Source: Trebonia sp963734665 (GTDB taxonomy: Bacteria; Actinomycetota; Actinomycetes; Streptosporangiales; Streptosporangiaceae). From it: a DNA stretch of 64,000 nucleotides. The translations under genes and the position numbers were made by a program. This document shows positions 17,786 through 28,604 of the stretch, piece after piece; positions within the stretch are counted from its first letter, which is position 1, and each line of letters begins with the position of its first letter. The DNA lies in NCBI GenBank assembly GCA_963734665.1, contig CAVTIR010000011.1, forward strand, positions 310,001 through 374,000, written 5' to 3'. The notes beneath the pieces were generated by a model, which had not been told where the DNA came from, ran no database searches, and saw only the letters and a program-made list of their open reading frames with translations.

Positions 17786-18101
17786 AACGGCGCCCCCTCA
17801 CTGGCCATCGAGAGCCCCAGCGGTCGGCGAGGGCCGGGGCTCGACGTCTGGTAGCGACGCTACGCTTGATCCACAAAACTAGCAATAAACTTCAAGAATC
17901 GAGCTACAGATTTCCCCGCATCCGGTCGGCGGTCAGGGGGGAAGACGGCCTTCGGGCCCTTGGACCCGCGGAGATGCCTCAGTGCACGTGTCCGTAGGTT
18001 CGCTGGGATTGTCCCGGGGGTTGTCCCGGAGGGCGTCCCGGGGGTTGTCCCGGCGTGCTGAAGCCCCGACGCACACCCAACGAACTTACGGAGCTGCCCG
18101 C

Positions 18102-18473
18102 TTAGCCGCCGATCCGGGAGGCGATGACGGCTGCGCCGTCGGGCGGGCCGTCCGGCTGGTCCGCGGTTGCGGAACCCGGCATCCCATCGCCATTGCCGGT
18201 TTGCCCCAGCAGCAGGGCGAGTACTTCGCCGATGGCGGGTTCGCGGGTGCCCGGCTCCGTCAGCGGCAGGTGCGCCTCTATCTGGTACCGGTTGCGTCGG
18301 CCGTCCTTCTGCTTCACCACGTAGCCGGCCTCGGCCAGGTCGGCGACGATGGTGTGGGCGCTGCGCTCGGTAATGCCCAGGCCGGCCGCGATGTCGCGCA
18401 GCCGGGCACCCGGATCGTGCGCAATGCACAGCAGTACCCGGGCGTGGTTGGTCAGGAAACTCCAGCTCGCCAT
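18102..18473 (-). CDS. Winged-helix transcriptional regulator (MarR/ArsR-like)
   Basis: 123 residues. The winged helix covers residues 5-75: LRDIAAGLGITERSAHTIVADL as recognition helices and VKQKDGRRNRYQIE as the wing. A Pro/Gly-rich tail of about 30 residues follows. The compact single-domain form matches small actinobacterial regulators. Divergent from the PspC gene; the 110-bp gap between them is AT-rich and should hold both promoters. Target unknown. Confidence 0.82.
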   Translation of the reverse strand: MASWSFLTNHARVLLCIAHDPGARLRDIAAGLGITERSAHTIVADLAEAGYVVKQKDGRRNRYQIEAHLPLTEPGTREPAIGEVLALLLGQTGNGDGMPGSATADQPDGPPDGAAVIASRIGG

Positions 18474-18583
18474 ACCTATAACTTACCTCGAATTCTGGAA
18501 ATGCATTGCCAGTTTCCAAATTCCTCTGTAGGCTCGCAACAAGGCGCCCAGGACTAGCCGGCGTCACTGCAGGGGTGATTCGC

Positions 18584-18844
18584 ATGAACAGCGGGAACGG
18601 AACCAAGATCCTGGTACGCAGCCGGAAGGGCCGGATGGTGGCCGGGGTCTGCGCGGGAGTCGCCGATTACTTCGGCATGGACGTGACCCTGATTCGGGTG
18701 ATCGTGGCCGTCATTGCCGTCATCACCGGAGGCGCGGGCTTCCTAGCCTACCTGGCGGCGTGGGCCCTCATCCCCTCCGAGGGCGACAACACCTCGATCG
18801 CCGAGAACCTGGTCAGCAAAAACCAGGACGCCGCGTCACGCTGA
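18584..18844 (+). CDS. PspC-domain small membrane protein
   Basis: 86 residues. A basic start (RSRKGRMVAGVCAGVADYFG) leads into a hydrophobic pair of segments ending LAYLAAWALIPSEG, the classic PspC domain of phage-shock-type proteins. These sit in the membrane and respond to envelope stress. I take ATG 18584 over an upstream frame extension because the PspC core begins 13 residues later. Confidence 0.88.
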   Translation: MNSGNGTKILVRSRKGRMVAGVCAGVADYFGMDVTLIRVIVAVIAVITGGAGFLAYLAAWALIPSEGDNTSIAENLVSKNQDAASR

Positions 18845-18959
18845 CCGGCTGCGGCCCTTCTGCCTGCGGGAACGCCTTCGGCTTGTGATGCAGGCGCGGG
18901 TAGCTCCGGACCCTAGGTTGGTGCGGTGCTGGCCAGTGCCACCGCCATGCTCAACGGCA

Positions 18960-19178
18960 TGCGCCGGCCCCCTGGAGGTACCCGTCGTCATGGTGCAGGG
19001 GCGTCATGACCAAGTAGCGCCCGGCGCAGCGGCGCAGCGGTACGCCAGCTGCCTCCAGGCACCCAGCAAGGAACTGGTGTGGTTCGAAAACTCAGCGCAC
19101 ACGCCACACCTGGAGGAACCCGGCAAGTTCCGGGACCTTCTCATCGGAATCCGGGCCACCCAGCTCGCCGGCACATGA
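18960..19178 (+). pseudogene. C-terminal fragment of an alpha/beta hydrolase
   Basis: The frame carries LEVPVVMVQGRHDQVAPG (the Asp strand) and NSAHTPHLEEP (the His loop), the last two parts of a proline-iminopeptidase-type hydrolase. The nucleophile elbow and cap domain are missing, and the upstream sequence is unrelated. A truncated relic. Confidence 0.65.
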
Positions 19179-19537
19179 CACCCACGCCGGCCCAAAAGCG
19201 TTCGAGCACGCTGCCTGGCCAGATCCGGCATCGTACCTGACGGCGGGTTCAGGGTCGTCGCAACAGTCCCGGTAGTTGGCACTTTCCGTGCTCACCATAG
19301 GCAGCGATGAGCCCGCCGGCCCGGACCTGTGGGTGCGGCTGCACACCAGCTCATGCGCAGGTAGAGGCAGCTACGCACTGAGCGCCGGTCCCGAGAGCGG
19401 AATGTCCCGCGATTCTTTCGCCCATCGGCATGAGCGGTGGAGCCGGGGCGCCCGGCCTTCGGCAGGTCACCGGCCCGCCTCCCGCCATGCCGGGGCCGAA
19501 CATCCGGCGGCCCCACGAGATCATCGGCTGAGCGCCC

Positions 19538-19645
19538 TACGACAACGACTACGCCGTTGTCTTCCACGTCACCGGCGGGCGCATCGACTCCGTCGCCGAG
19601 TACTGCGACACCTCCCACATGAAGCGCGTCCTCTTCGGCCAGTAA
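19538..19645 (+). pseudogene. C-terminal fragment of a SnoaL/NTF2-like protein
   Basis: 36 in-frame codons reading YDNDYAVVFHVTGG and then VAEYCDTSHMKRVLFGQ before TAA, the typical last strands of small NTF2-like enzymes. An in-frame stop at 19529 precedes it and no start exists. The rest of 19180-19784 shows no gene. Confidence 0.6.
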
Positions 19646-19784
19646 CCGACGGTCTTGATCGCCGAGAAAGTCGGGATAATTCGGGCCAACCATGGCGATA
19701 CCAGTGGCGTCTTAGGGGCTGAATCCTGCCGTTAGCGCAGCAGGGCGGGGACTCCGCACCCCTGCGCAGAGAGGACAAACGGAT

Positions 19785-20447
19785 ATGACACTGAGGGCAC
19801 ACCTGCGCCGAACGTCTCTCACGGGGGCGACGCTCGTCGTGGCCGCGGTTCTTACCGCGGGGTGCAACTCGTCCAGTTCTAGCTCATCGGCGGCTGTCGG
19901 AGCTTCCGCATCCGGGTCCGCGTCTGGGTCCGCGGCCGGGGCAACGGGCGCGCAGTCCGCGCCTTCGGCGTCCGCGCCTGCAGCCGCCGGGACCGGCGCG
20001 TCCTCGGTGGCGGCGTGCACGACGACGGACCTGAAGGGCTCGACTGGCAATGGCGGCGGCGGGGGCACTCCAGGGTCGTCCTACAGCTTCATCGACTTGA
20101 CCAACACCTCCAGTACCTCCTGCACGCTATACGGGTACCCCGGTGTCTCCCTGACCGCTGCGTCCGGTGCGCAGATCGGTGCGGCGGCCACCCGGAGCAC
20201 GACCACGACAGCGCAACTGGTGACACTTGCCCCAGGTGCCACGGCGAACGCGGAGCTGCGGATGACGGACCCGACGGTCTACCCGACAAGTCAGTGCCAG
20301 CAGACGACCCCGGCGGACCTGAAGATCTACCCGCCGGACCAGACGCAGCCGGTCCAGATCCCGTTCACCGGAACCACGTGCGCGAACTCCTCGATCAAGA
20401 TGCTGGCGATCGGCGTCGTCACCCCTGGAACCCTGCCCGCGAGTTGA
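19785..20447 (+). CDS. DUF4232-type lipoprotein
   Basis: 220 residues. Signal peptide with lipobox LTAGC (Cys near residue 27), a long Ser/Ala/Gly-rich linker (to about residue 72), then a beta-rich domain with paired Cys (CTTTDL, CTLYGYPGVSL, CQQT, CANSS), as in DUF4232 proteins. Anchored outside the cell membrane; function unknown. ATG 19785 is preceded by a weak ribosome site. Confidence 0.88.
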   Translation: MTLRAHLRRTSLTGATLVVAAVLTAGCNSSSSSSSAAVGASASGSASGSAAGATGAQSAPSASAPAAAGTGASSVAACTTTDLKGSTGNGGGGGTPGSSYSFIDLTNTSSTSCTLYGYPGVSLTAASGAQIGAAATRSTTTTAQLVTLAPGATANAELRMTDPTVYPTSQCQQTTPADLKIYPPDQTQPVQIPFTGTTCANSSIKMLAIGVVTPGTLPAS

Positions 20448-20482
20448 GCGCCACGGCATCGGCGACGGTCTGACCGTCGCTC

Positions 20483-20525
20483 AGCAGGGCCTACCGGGGC
20501 TGGCCAGGCAGCGGTAGGCCCTGCT
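20483..20525. terminator. Bidirectional hairpin terminator
   Basis: AGCAGGGCCTACCG and CGGTAGGCCCTGCT form a perfect 14-bp stem with a 15-nt loop, between the convergent DUF4232 and HNH genes. Confidence 0.8.
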
Positions 20526-20590
20526 CGGCTGCGGCACGACCCCACCCAGCTCTTACAGGGCGATGGCCGAACGTCACCCGGCAGGAGAAA

Positions 20591-21100
20591 TTACGCCGCA
20601 GTCGTGCCCAGGTAGGCCTCCCATTGGGGGTCGCCGTCGAACTGGGCGCCGATCAGGCGCCAGTGGGCGCCTTTCGGGACAGCGGGGGCGACGGGGAGAG
20701 TCCAGCCGAGTTCGGTTAGCAGGCGGTCGGCTTTGCGATGGTTGCACATTTGGCAGGCGGCAACGCAGTTCTCCCAGGTGTGCTGACCACCTCGGCTCCG
20801 GGGGAGCACGTGGTCGATCGTCTCGCCGTGTCGGCCGCAATAGGCGCACTTGTAGTTGTCCCTGCGCATCAGCGCCGCCCTGGTCAGCGGAACGCGGTTG
20901 CGCTGGGGGATCCGCACATAGCGGCGGAGCCTGATGACGGATGGGGTTACCACCTCGACCCGAGCGGAGTGGAGCAGCCGCCCGCCGGTGTCGTGATGCA
21001 CGATCTCTGCCTTGTCGCCCAAAACCAGGCAGACGGCCCGCCGGAGTCCGACGGTGGTGAGTGGCTCGTAGGTGACGTTGAGCAGCAGCACGCGACGCAC
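20591..21100 (-). CDS. HNH endonuclease family protein
   Basis: 169 residues from GTG 21100, chosen because GGAGG lies 5 nt upstream and the protein then starts RRVLLLNVTYEPL as its relatives do. The HNH core is CAYCGRHGETIDHVLPRSRGG (outline), then WENCVAACQMCNHRK: paired CxxC zinc sites around the His metal centre. Actinobacteria commonly carry one stand-alone copy; its role (repair or other DNA processing) is not settled. Convergent with the lipoprotein gene. Confidence 0.9.
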   Translation of the reverse strand: MRRVLLLNVTYEPLTTVGLRRAVCLVLGDKAEIVHHDTGGRLLHSARVEVVTPSVIRLRRYVRIPQRNRVPLTRAALMRRDNYKCAYCGRHGETIDHVLPRSRGGQHTWENCVAACQMCNHRKADRLLTELGWTLPVAPAVPKGAHWRLIGAQFDGDPQWEAYLGTTAA

Positions 21101-21264
21101 TGGCACCTCCGCAGGTACCGTTGTGAGGCGCCGCTCACACCGCCGGGACCGGGTCTGTCCCGGCGTGACCGAAGCCACGTGCCTCCGCCAACACGTATAG
21201 CGTACAAGGCGATCTGTGGATTCTTGGTTAATGGCTGGTAACGAGCTCCGGCTAAGGTGCGGTT

Positions 21265-23493
21265 ATGGCTTCTTTCTCTGACGGCTACCCCGCCGCGCGC
21301 CGACTGGACCTAGTCGAGGAGCTCTTCGGTCACCGTGTCGCTGACCCCTATCGCTGGCTGGAGGACGCCGACTCGGCCGAAACCCGGGACTGGCTCGCGG
21401 CCGAGGAGACGCTGTGGGCCGGCTACCGGGACGAACTGCCCGGCCGGGAGGCGTTCACGGAGCGGGTGCGGGAACTGCTGCGCGTCGGCACCGTCGGCCT
21501 GCCCACCTGGCGCGGGACGACCCGGTTTTCCATTCGGCGCGACCCTGAGCAGGAACACGCTGTCCTCTACGTCTCGGATCATGAAATTCCGGAGGGCAGC
21601 GCGGAAGCAGGAGTTGCCACAAAAACCGGGGCCAGCGCGGGGAACGGGTCCGGGGCGGGGAGCGGGGCCAACACAGAGAGCAGTGCCGGCGCGGGGAGCG
21701 GGGCCGGCGTTGAGCGAGCGCTTATTGACCCTAGCGTTATCGACCCAAACGGGCGGACGACGCTGGATGCCTGGGCGCCCGACAAGGAAGGGCGGCTGCT
21801 CGCCTACCAGCTCTCGCATGGCGGGGATGAGGAGTCGCTGCTGCGGGTCATGGACGTCGCGACCGGGGAGGTCGTCGACGGGCCCATCGACCGGTGCCGG
21901 TACTCCGGGGTGGCCTGGCTGCCAGGTGGTAAGGCTTTCTACTACTCCCGGCGGCTGCCCGCCGACGCGGTGCCCGATGGTGAAGCGCAGTACCACCGGC
22001 GGGTGTACCTGCATGTGGTGGGAACGGCGCCGGAGGCGGACGCGGAGGTGTTCGGCGCGGGGCGGGACAAGACCAGCTACTACGGGGTCAGCGTCAGCAG
22101 GGACGGGCGCTGGCTGATCATTTCGACGTCGGTCGGGACCGCGCCCAGGGAGGACATCTGGATCGCCGACCTGACCGCGTGCGACCCGGCGGCACCGGTG
22201 CTGGTCCCGCTCATGGTCGGGCTTGACGCGATGGCCTCGCCGCGGGTCGGGCGGGACGGGCAGCTCTACGTGTTCACCGACCTAGACGCGCCGCGCGGCC
22301 GGATCTGCGTTGCCGACCCGGCAGCGCCAGGACCGGACGGCTGGCGGGACCTTGTCGCCGAGGACGTGTCGGCCGTGCTGCGGAGCTACGCGATCCTCGA
22401 CGGCCCGGAACTGGCACGGCCGGTCCTCGTCGCGTCATGGACGCGGCACGCGGTCAGCGAGGTCAGCGTCCATGACCTGGCCACCGGGGAGCGGCTGTCC
22501 GTCCTTGAGTTGCCGGGGATCGGGACGGTCGGCGGAATCGGGGAGCGGCCAGAGGGCGGGCACGAGGCGTGGTTCGGCTACACGGACTACACGACTCCCC
22601 CGGTGGTGCTCCGCTACGACGCCCGGGCGGGCGCGATCGACACCTGGGCGACTCCGCCCGGGGCGGCGGGGCTTCGAGAGCAGGGCCGACCGCCGACGGT
22701 GACCGCGTCGCAGGTGACGTATCACTCCAAGGACGGCACCCCGGTCCGGATGGTAATCATTGCGCCAGCCGGTGAAACAAGCACCCGTTCGGAAGACCGA
22801 CCTTGCATTCTCTACGGGTACGGTGGCTTCGACATCAGTCAAACCCCTGGGTACTCGGCGAACATCCTCAGCTGGGTCGAGGCGGGCGGCGTGTACGCGG
22901 TCGCCGGGCTGCGCGGCGGCAGCGAGGAGGGCGAGGAGTGGCATCGCGCCGGGATGCTCGACCGCAAGCAGAACGTATTCGATGACTTTCACGCGGCGGC
23001 CGAGTACCTGATCGCGGAGGGGATCACGTCGCGGTCCAGGCTCGCGGTGTGGGGCGGGTCGAACGGCGGGCTGCTCGTCGGGGCCGCGGTCACGCAGCGG
23101 CCCGACCTGTTCGCGGCCGCCGTGTGCTCCGCGCCGCTGCTGGACATGGTGCGCTACGAGCGGTTCAAGATCGGCGAGACGTGGAACGTCGAGTACGGCT
23201 CGGCCGCCAAGCCGGAAGAGCTGGGCTGGCTGCTCGGCTACTCGCCGTACCACCGGGTGCGGGACGGCGTCGAGTACCCGGCGGTGCTGCTCACCGTGTT
23301 CAGCAACGACACGCGCGTCGACCCGCTGCACGGCTACAAGATGTGCGCCGCGCTGCAGCACGCGACAGCCTCAGGCAGGCCTGTGCTGCTGCGCGCCGAG
23401 GGACAGGTGGGCCACGGGCAGCGCGCGGTATCGCTTACCGCCGCGCTGGCCGGAGACTGCCTGGCCTTCGTCGCACGCGAGACCGGCCTGTAA
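21265..23493 (+). CDS. Prolyl oligopeptidase family serine peptidase (S9A)
   Basis: 742 residues. An N-terminal seven-bladed propeller is followed by an alpha/beta-hydrolase domain. Catalytic residues: Ser599 in GGSNGG, Asp682 in FSNDTRVDP and His717 in GQVGHGQRA. It cleaves short peptides after Pro, probably in the cytoplasm (no signal peptide). Residues about 115-150 form a Gly/Ser/Ala/Thr-rich repeat insert absent from typical members. Monocistronic; the next gene follows after 180 bp. Confidence 0.93.
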   Translation: MASFSDGYPAARRLDLVEELFGHRVADPYRWLEDADSAETRDWLAAEETLWAGYRDELPGREAFTERVRELLRVGTVGLPTWRGTTRFSIRRDPEQEHAVLYVSDHEIPEGSAEAGVATKTGASAGNGSGAGSGANTESSAGAGSGAGVERALIDPSVIDPNGRTTLDAWAPDKEGRLLAYQLSHGGDEESLLRVMDVATGEVVDGPIDRCRYSGVAWLPGGKAFYYSRRLPADAVPDGEAQYHRRVYLHVVGTAPEADAEVFGAGRDKTSYYGVSVSRDGRWLIISTSVGTAPREDIWIADLTACDPAAPVLVPLMVGLDAMASPRVGRDGQLYVFTDLDAPRGRICVADPAAPGPDGWRDLVAEDVSAVLRSYAILDGPELARPVLVASWTRHAVSEVSVHDLATGERLSVLELPGIGTVGGIGERPEGGHEAWFGYTDYTTPPVVLRYDARAGAIDTWATPPGAAGLREQGRPPTVTASQVTYHSKDGTPVRMVIIAPAGETSTRSEDRPCILYGYGGFDISQTPGYSANILSWVEAGGVYAVAGLRGGSEEGEEWHRAGMLDRKQNVFDDFHAAAEYLIAEGITSRSRLAVWGGSNGGLLVGAAVTQRPDLFAAAVCSAPLLDMVRYERFKIGETWNVEYGSAAKPEELGWLLGYSPYHRVRDGVEYPAVLLTVFSNDTRVDPLHGYKMCAALQHATASGRPVLLRAEGQVGHGQRAVSLTAALAGDCLAFVARETGL

Positions 23494-23673
23494 GTCTTCG
23501 CCGATAAAGGCGCGGAGGAACTTCCGCCTGAATCAGCTGGTGGCAGACCCGGCAGACGGCGCGCCGGGTAGTGGTTCAGGTGGTGTTGGTCGTCGCCAGG
23601 CCCCACCGTGCCGGCGATCCCGGTAGCCTTCGCCTCGGGGCGAAAATCCGGATTGGGTCGCGGGAGGTTCGGC

Positions 23674-24849
23674 GTGCTAGGGCTTGCGCAGCTGTCGGTG
23701 TTCGGTGCGGATCACGCGCCGGCCACGCTGATTGGTAGCTGCCTGAGCAACCCAGGGGTGACGTGCCGTCTGGTCTGGGACTTGTCACACGACGGCCGGG
23801 CCGCCACGCTGACCAACGAGTACCTCGCCGGGCCGCTGAACCTCGTGCTCCGGGTGCTCTTCGTCGTCTTGCTCGCGTTCTTCTGCCAGGCGCTCGTGCA
23901 CCGGCTGATCAACCGGCTGACCGAGCGGGCCGCGCAGTCTCTCCTGCCACACTTGTACAACGGCGCGTTCCGCGGCGTTCCCAGCCGGGCCGCCGCGCGG
24001 CGGCTCGACCCGCGGCAACTGAGGCGGCGCCGCACCGCGGCCGGCACGGCGGACTCCGTCCCGCCCGGCCCGGAACTGAGGGATTCGCAGGAGGCGGAAG
24101 CTGCGGCCGCCGGTCACGGGAAGCTGAGCGACACCGGCACGGTCATCCACGCGGCGGCACAGGCTGAGGCTGCGCTGGTGGACGAGCGGCGCAAGCAGCG
24201 AGTGCGCGCGCTCGGCGCCATCCTGCGCAGCGCCGCATCGGTGACGATCTTCTCGATCGCCGGGTTCGTCGTGCTCGGCGACCTGGACATCAACCTCGCG
24301 CCGCTGCTGGCAAGCGCGGGCGTGGTCGGCGTCGCGATCGGCTTCGGCGCGCAGAGCCTCGTGCGCGACTACCTGGCCGGGATCTTCATGCTCGTTGAGG
24401 ACCAGTACGGAGTCGGGGACGTGATCAGGGTCGGCGACGCGACCGGGACCGTGGAGAACGTCACGCTGCGGATCACCCGGGTGCGGGACGTGAACGGCAT
24501 CGTGTGGCACATCCGCAATGGCGGGATCGAGACGGTGGGCAACGAGTCACAGGGCTGGGCGCGGGCGGTGATCGACTTCCCCGTGCCCTTCCATGCCGAC
24601 CTGCCGACCATCAGGAGCCTGCTTGAGCAGACCGGCAACGACATGTGGAACGACCCGGACTGGCGCGCGGTCATGCTTGAGGCACCCGAGGTGTGGGGCG
24701 CGCAGGAGATCTCTAGCGACGAGGTCATCATGCGGATCGTGGTGAAGACCGCGCCGCTGCGCCAGTGGGAGGTCGAGCGGGAGATGCGCGCACTGGTGAA
24801 GACCGTCCTGCACGAGGCGGGCATCTTCCCCACGGCCACGGCCGACTAG
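23674..24849 (+). CDS. MscS-type mechanosensitive channel
   Basis: 391 residues from GTG 23674, chosen for the GGGAGG ribosome site 7 nt upstream. A first membrane segment (LVLRVLFVVLLAFFCQALV), a charged Pro-rich cytoplasmic stretch, then two more segments and the conserved MscS pore/beta domain: ASAGVVGVAIGFGAQSLV, DYLAGIFMLVEDQYGVGDVI and TGTVENVTLRITRVRD. Releases solutes on hypo-osmotic shock. The globin gene starts 12 bp downstream, suggesting co-transcription. Confidence 0.93.
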   Translation: MLGLAQLSVFGADHAPATLIGSCLSNPGVTCRLVWDLSHDGRAATLTNEYLAGPLNLVLRVLFVVLLAFFCQALVHRLINRLTERAAQSLLPHLYNGAFRGVPSRAAARRLDPRQLRRRRTAAGTADSVPPGPELRDSQEAEAAAAGHGKLSDTGTVIHAAAQAEAALVDERRKQRVRALGAILRSAASVTIFSIAGFVVLGDLDINLAPLLASAGVVGVAIGFGAQSLVRDYLAGIFMLVEDQYGVGDVIRVGDATGTVENVTLRITRVRDVNGIVWHIRNGGIETVGNESQGWARAVIDFPVPFHADLPTIRSLLEQTGNDMWNDPDWRAVMLEAPEVWGAQEISSDEVIMRIVVKTAPLRQWEVEREMRALVKTVLHEAGIFPTATAD

Positions 24850-24861
24850 GCTAGCTGCGTT

Positions 24862-25320
24862 ATGAGTGTTGTGAGTGACGAAAACGGGCGGCCGGTCAGC
24901 TTCTACGAAGCGGTCGGCGGCGAGGAGACGTTCACCCGGCTCGTGCGCCGGTTCTACGAGGAGGTCGCGGCCGACCCGGTGCTGCTCGCGGTGTACCCGA
25001 CGCCGCAGGACCTGGGGCCAGCCGAGGAGCACCTGCGGCTATTCCTCATCCAGTACTGGGGCGGGCCGACGACCTACAACGAGTTGCGCGGCCATCCCCG
25101 GCTACGGATGCGGCACGTCCGGTTCCACGTCGGGGAGACCGAACGGGACCTGTGGCTGAAGCACATGCGGACGGCAATGGACGAGTTGTCCCTGCCGGAC
25201 GCGCTCGACGCGCAGCTCTGGGATTACCTGGTGATGGCCGGGCACTCGCTGGTCAACGTGGTGCCGGAGGACACGCCGGGCCCGAGCGGGCGCGGCGAAC
25301 TGGGTATCAGCCCCGCGTAG
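24862..25320 (+). CDS. Truncated haemoglobin, group II (GlbO-like)
   Basis: 152 residues with the 2-on-2 globin pattern: SFYEAVGGEETFTRLVRRFYEE, YWGGPTTYNELRGHPRLRMRH and the proximal His in RFHVGETERDLWLKHM. Group II members bind O2 or NO and link to oxidative or nitrosative stress. Follows the MscS gene closely. Confidence 0.92.
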   Translation: MSVVSDENGRPVSFYEAVGGEETFTRLVRRFYEEVAADPVLLAVYPTPQDLGPAEEHLRLFLIQYWGGPTTYNELRGHPRLRMRHVRFHVGETERDLWLKHMRTAMDELSLPDALDAQLWDYLVMAGHSLVNVVPEDTPGPSGRGELGISPA

Positions 25321-25349
25321 CGCGGCAACTCTCTCGTAGCGTGGGTGCT

Positions 25350-25919
25350 GTGAACAAATGGCATGCTGAGCTGCTGGGAACGCCTGAGTGGGCCGCGTTC
25401 CTGCATGAGGAAGTCCTGCCCGTCGTCACGCACGGCGTTGACCTTGGCGACGACCTGCTGGAGATCGGCCCAGGCCCAGGTGCGGCCACCGAGTGGCTGC
25501 GGCACCGGGTCAAACGGCTTGTCGCACTCGAACTCGAACCCGAGGCCGCCGCCGCGCTCGGTGCGCGGTTCGCTGGAACGAACGTCGAGGCGGTCACCGG
25601 GGACGCGACCGCGCTCCCCTACCCCGACGAGTCCTTCGACACAGTCGGCACGTTCACCATGCTGCACCACGTCCCGACGCGTGCCCTGCAGGACGCGATC
25701 CTGGCCGAGACGCTACGCGTGCTGCGCCCCGGCGGGACGCTGATCGGGTCCGACAGCCTCCCCAGCGACCGGCTGCACCGGCACCACGAAGGAGACACCT
25801 ACTACCCGGTGGAGCCTGCCTCCTTCCTCACCCGGCTGCAGACGATCGGGTTCGGCGAGATCATGCTCGTGGTCGGCGACCGGTTGCTGTTCCGTGCCAG
25901 CAAGCGCAAGACGGCGTAG
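25350..25919 (+). CDS. Class I SAM-dependent methyltransferase
   Basis: 189 residues from GTG 25350. SAM-binding motif I is LLEIGPGPGAATEWL (about residues 32-46), followed by the acidic LELEPEAAA end of strand 2, GDATALPYPDESFDTV and LRVLRPGG, as in methyltransferase-11/UbiE-type proteins. The ORF extends upstream over the globin 3' end, but the GTG start removes that overlap. Substrate unknown. Confidence 0.88.
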   Translation: MNKWHAELLGTPEWAAFLHEEVLPVVTHGVDLGDDLLEIGPGPGAATEWLRHRVKRLVALELEPEAAAALGARFAGTNVEAVTGDATALPYPDESFDTVGTFTMLHHVPTRALQDAILAETLRVLRPGGTLIGSDSLPSDRLHRHHEGDTYYPVEPASFLTRLQTIGFGEIMLVVGDRLLFRASKRKTA

Positions 25920-26079
25920 TAGCCGCTTGGCACCTTTTACGTATCGGATGGCCCGCCGGTTCATGTGACTATGCCCACACCAAGGCCTCGTCCGGCAGTT
26001 CAGTCCCTTATAGCCCGTCTCGCCGTACCCCTGGTGAGTGCGCCGACTAGTGGTGCACCAGGTACGGGGAGGTACAACG

Positions 26080-26547
26080 ATGACGTATCGGGCTACAGCG
26101 GACACGACGCTCCGGGACCGGGACGAGGTGCGGAGGGTCACTGCGCCTGACGTTATGGTGCGTGTTGTCGGCGCGATGCTTGCGCTCGCGGTCGCTGCGG
26201 TGCATATAGCCGATCAGGGCGGTGTGACTGCCCTCAACTCACCGGACTGGATCGGCTGGGGATACCGGCTCATTGAGGTGGGTGGAGTGCTGACGGCACT
26301 GGTCTTGCTACTACCCCGTCCGGCCCGGCTCACGGCAACGACCGGATGGGCGGCCGCCGTGCTCCTGGGCGTCGGACCGTTCGCGGCCTACATCCTCTCG
26401 CGCACTGTGGGCGTGCCGGGTGATCCCGGCGACGTCGGCAACTGGGGCTACTGGGTGGGCACAGTGTCAATGTTCGTCGAGGCAGCGCTGGTGGTACTCA
26501 GCGTCAGCATGCTTCTAGCCGTGCGCCAAGAGGCACGACAGACCTAA
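26080..26547 (+). CDS. Four-helix membrane protein of unknown function
   Basis: 155 residues; ATG 26080 follows GGGGAGG by 7 nt. After a polar start there are about four membrane segments (VVGAMLALAVAAVHIAD, LIEVGGVLTALVLLL, WAAAVLLGVGPFAAYIL, MFVEAALVVLSVSMLLA). No catalytic motif seen. Similar small integral proteins are common in actinomycetes, with no known role. A strong terminator follows. Confidence 0.75.
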   Translation: MTYRATADTTLRDRDEVRRVTAPDVMVRVVGAMLALAVAAVHIADQGGVTALNSPDWIGWGYRLIEVGGVLTALVLLLPRPARLTATTGWAAAVLLGVGPFAAYILSRTVGVPGDPGDVGNWGYWVGTVSMFVEAALVVLSVSMLLAVRQEARQT

Positions 26548-26617
26548 CGTGCTGCTGTTCCGCGTCTGCAGAGAGGCGGTGCGGGACGCGTGAAACACGG
26601 AACCGTTCGGGATAACG

Positions 26618-26654
26618 CCGATGAGCTGCCGCATGACTCGCGGCAGCTCATCGG
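26618..26654. terminator. Bidirectional hairpin terminator
   Basis: CCGATGAGCTGCCGC and GCGGCAGCTCATCGG: a perfect 15-bp stem with a 7-nt loop, between the convergent membrane-protein and ettA genes. Confidence 0.85.
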
Positions 26655-26681
26655 ATACCTCAGTCCCTGACTACCTCGGCT

Positions 26682-28346
<1,665 letters not shown>

Positions 28347-28604
28347 GTCTCGCAACCTACCTATTGTCGCAGGTAGCGGACCTGCGATCATCGTCTACGT
28401 CAGGGAAGAGTCAGGGTCGGTAACGTGGCACTCGCAGTCAACCACACGGGCGTGGTCCTCAAGAAGCGTGACACGTTCAACCATTGTCCCGAGTCAGTGA
28501 AGCGGCGCGCTACCGGCATCTCCAGCATACGTGCCAACCATCGCAGTTAGAGAAGCGTCCGCACGCCTGGACGCCGTGCTGCTTGATCGACGGCAAGCCA
28601 GGAC

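Noticed and set aside
17860..18606. 248-codon minus-strand frame covering the winged-helix gene
   Set aside because: The regulator frame (18102-18473) has a clean HTH; the longer frame is compositionally random.
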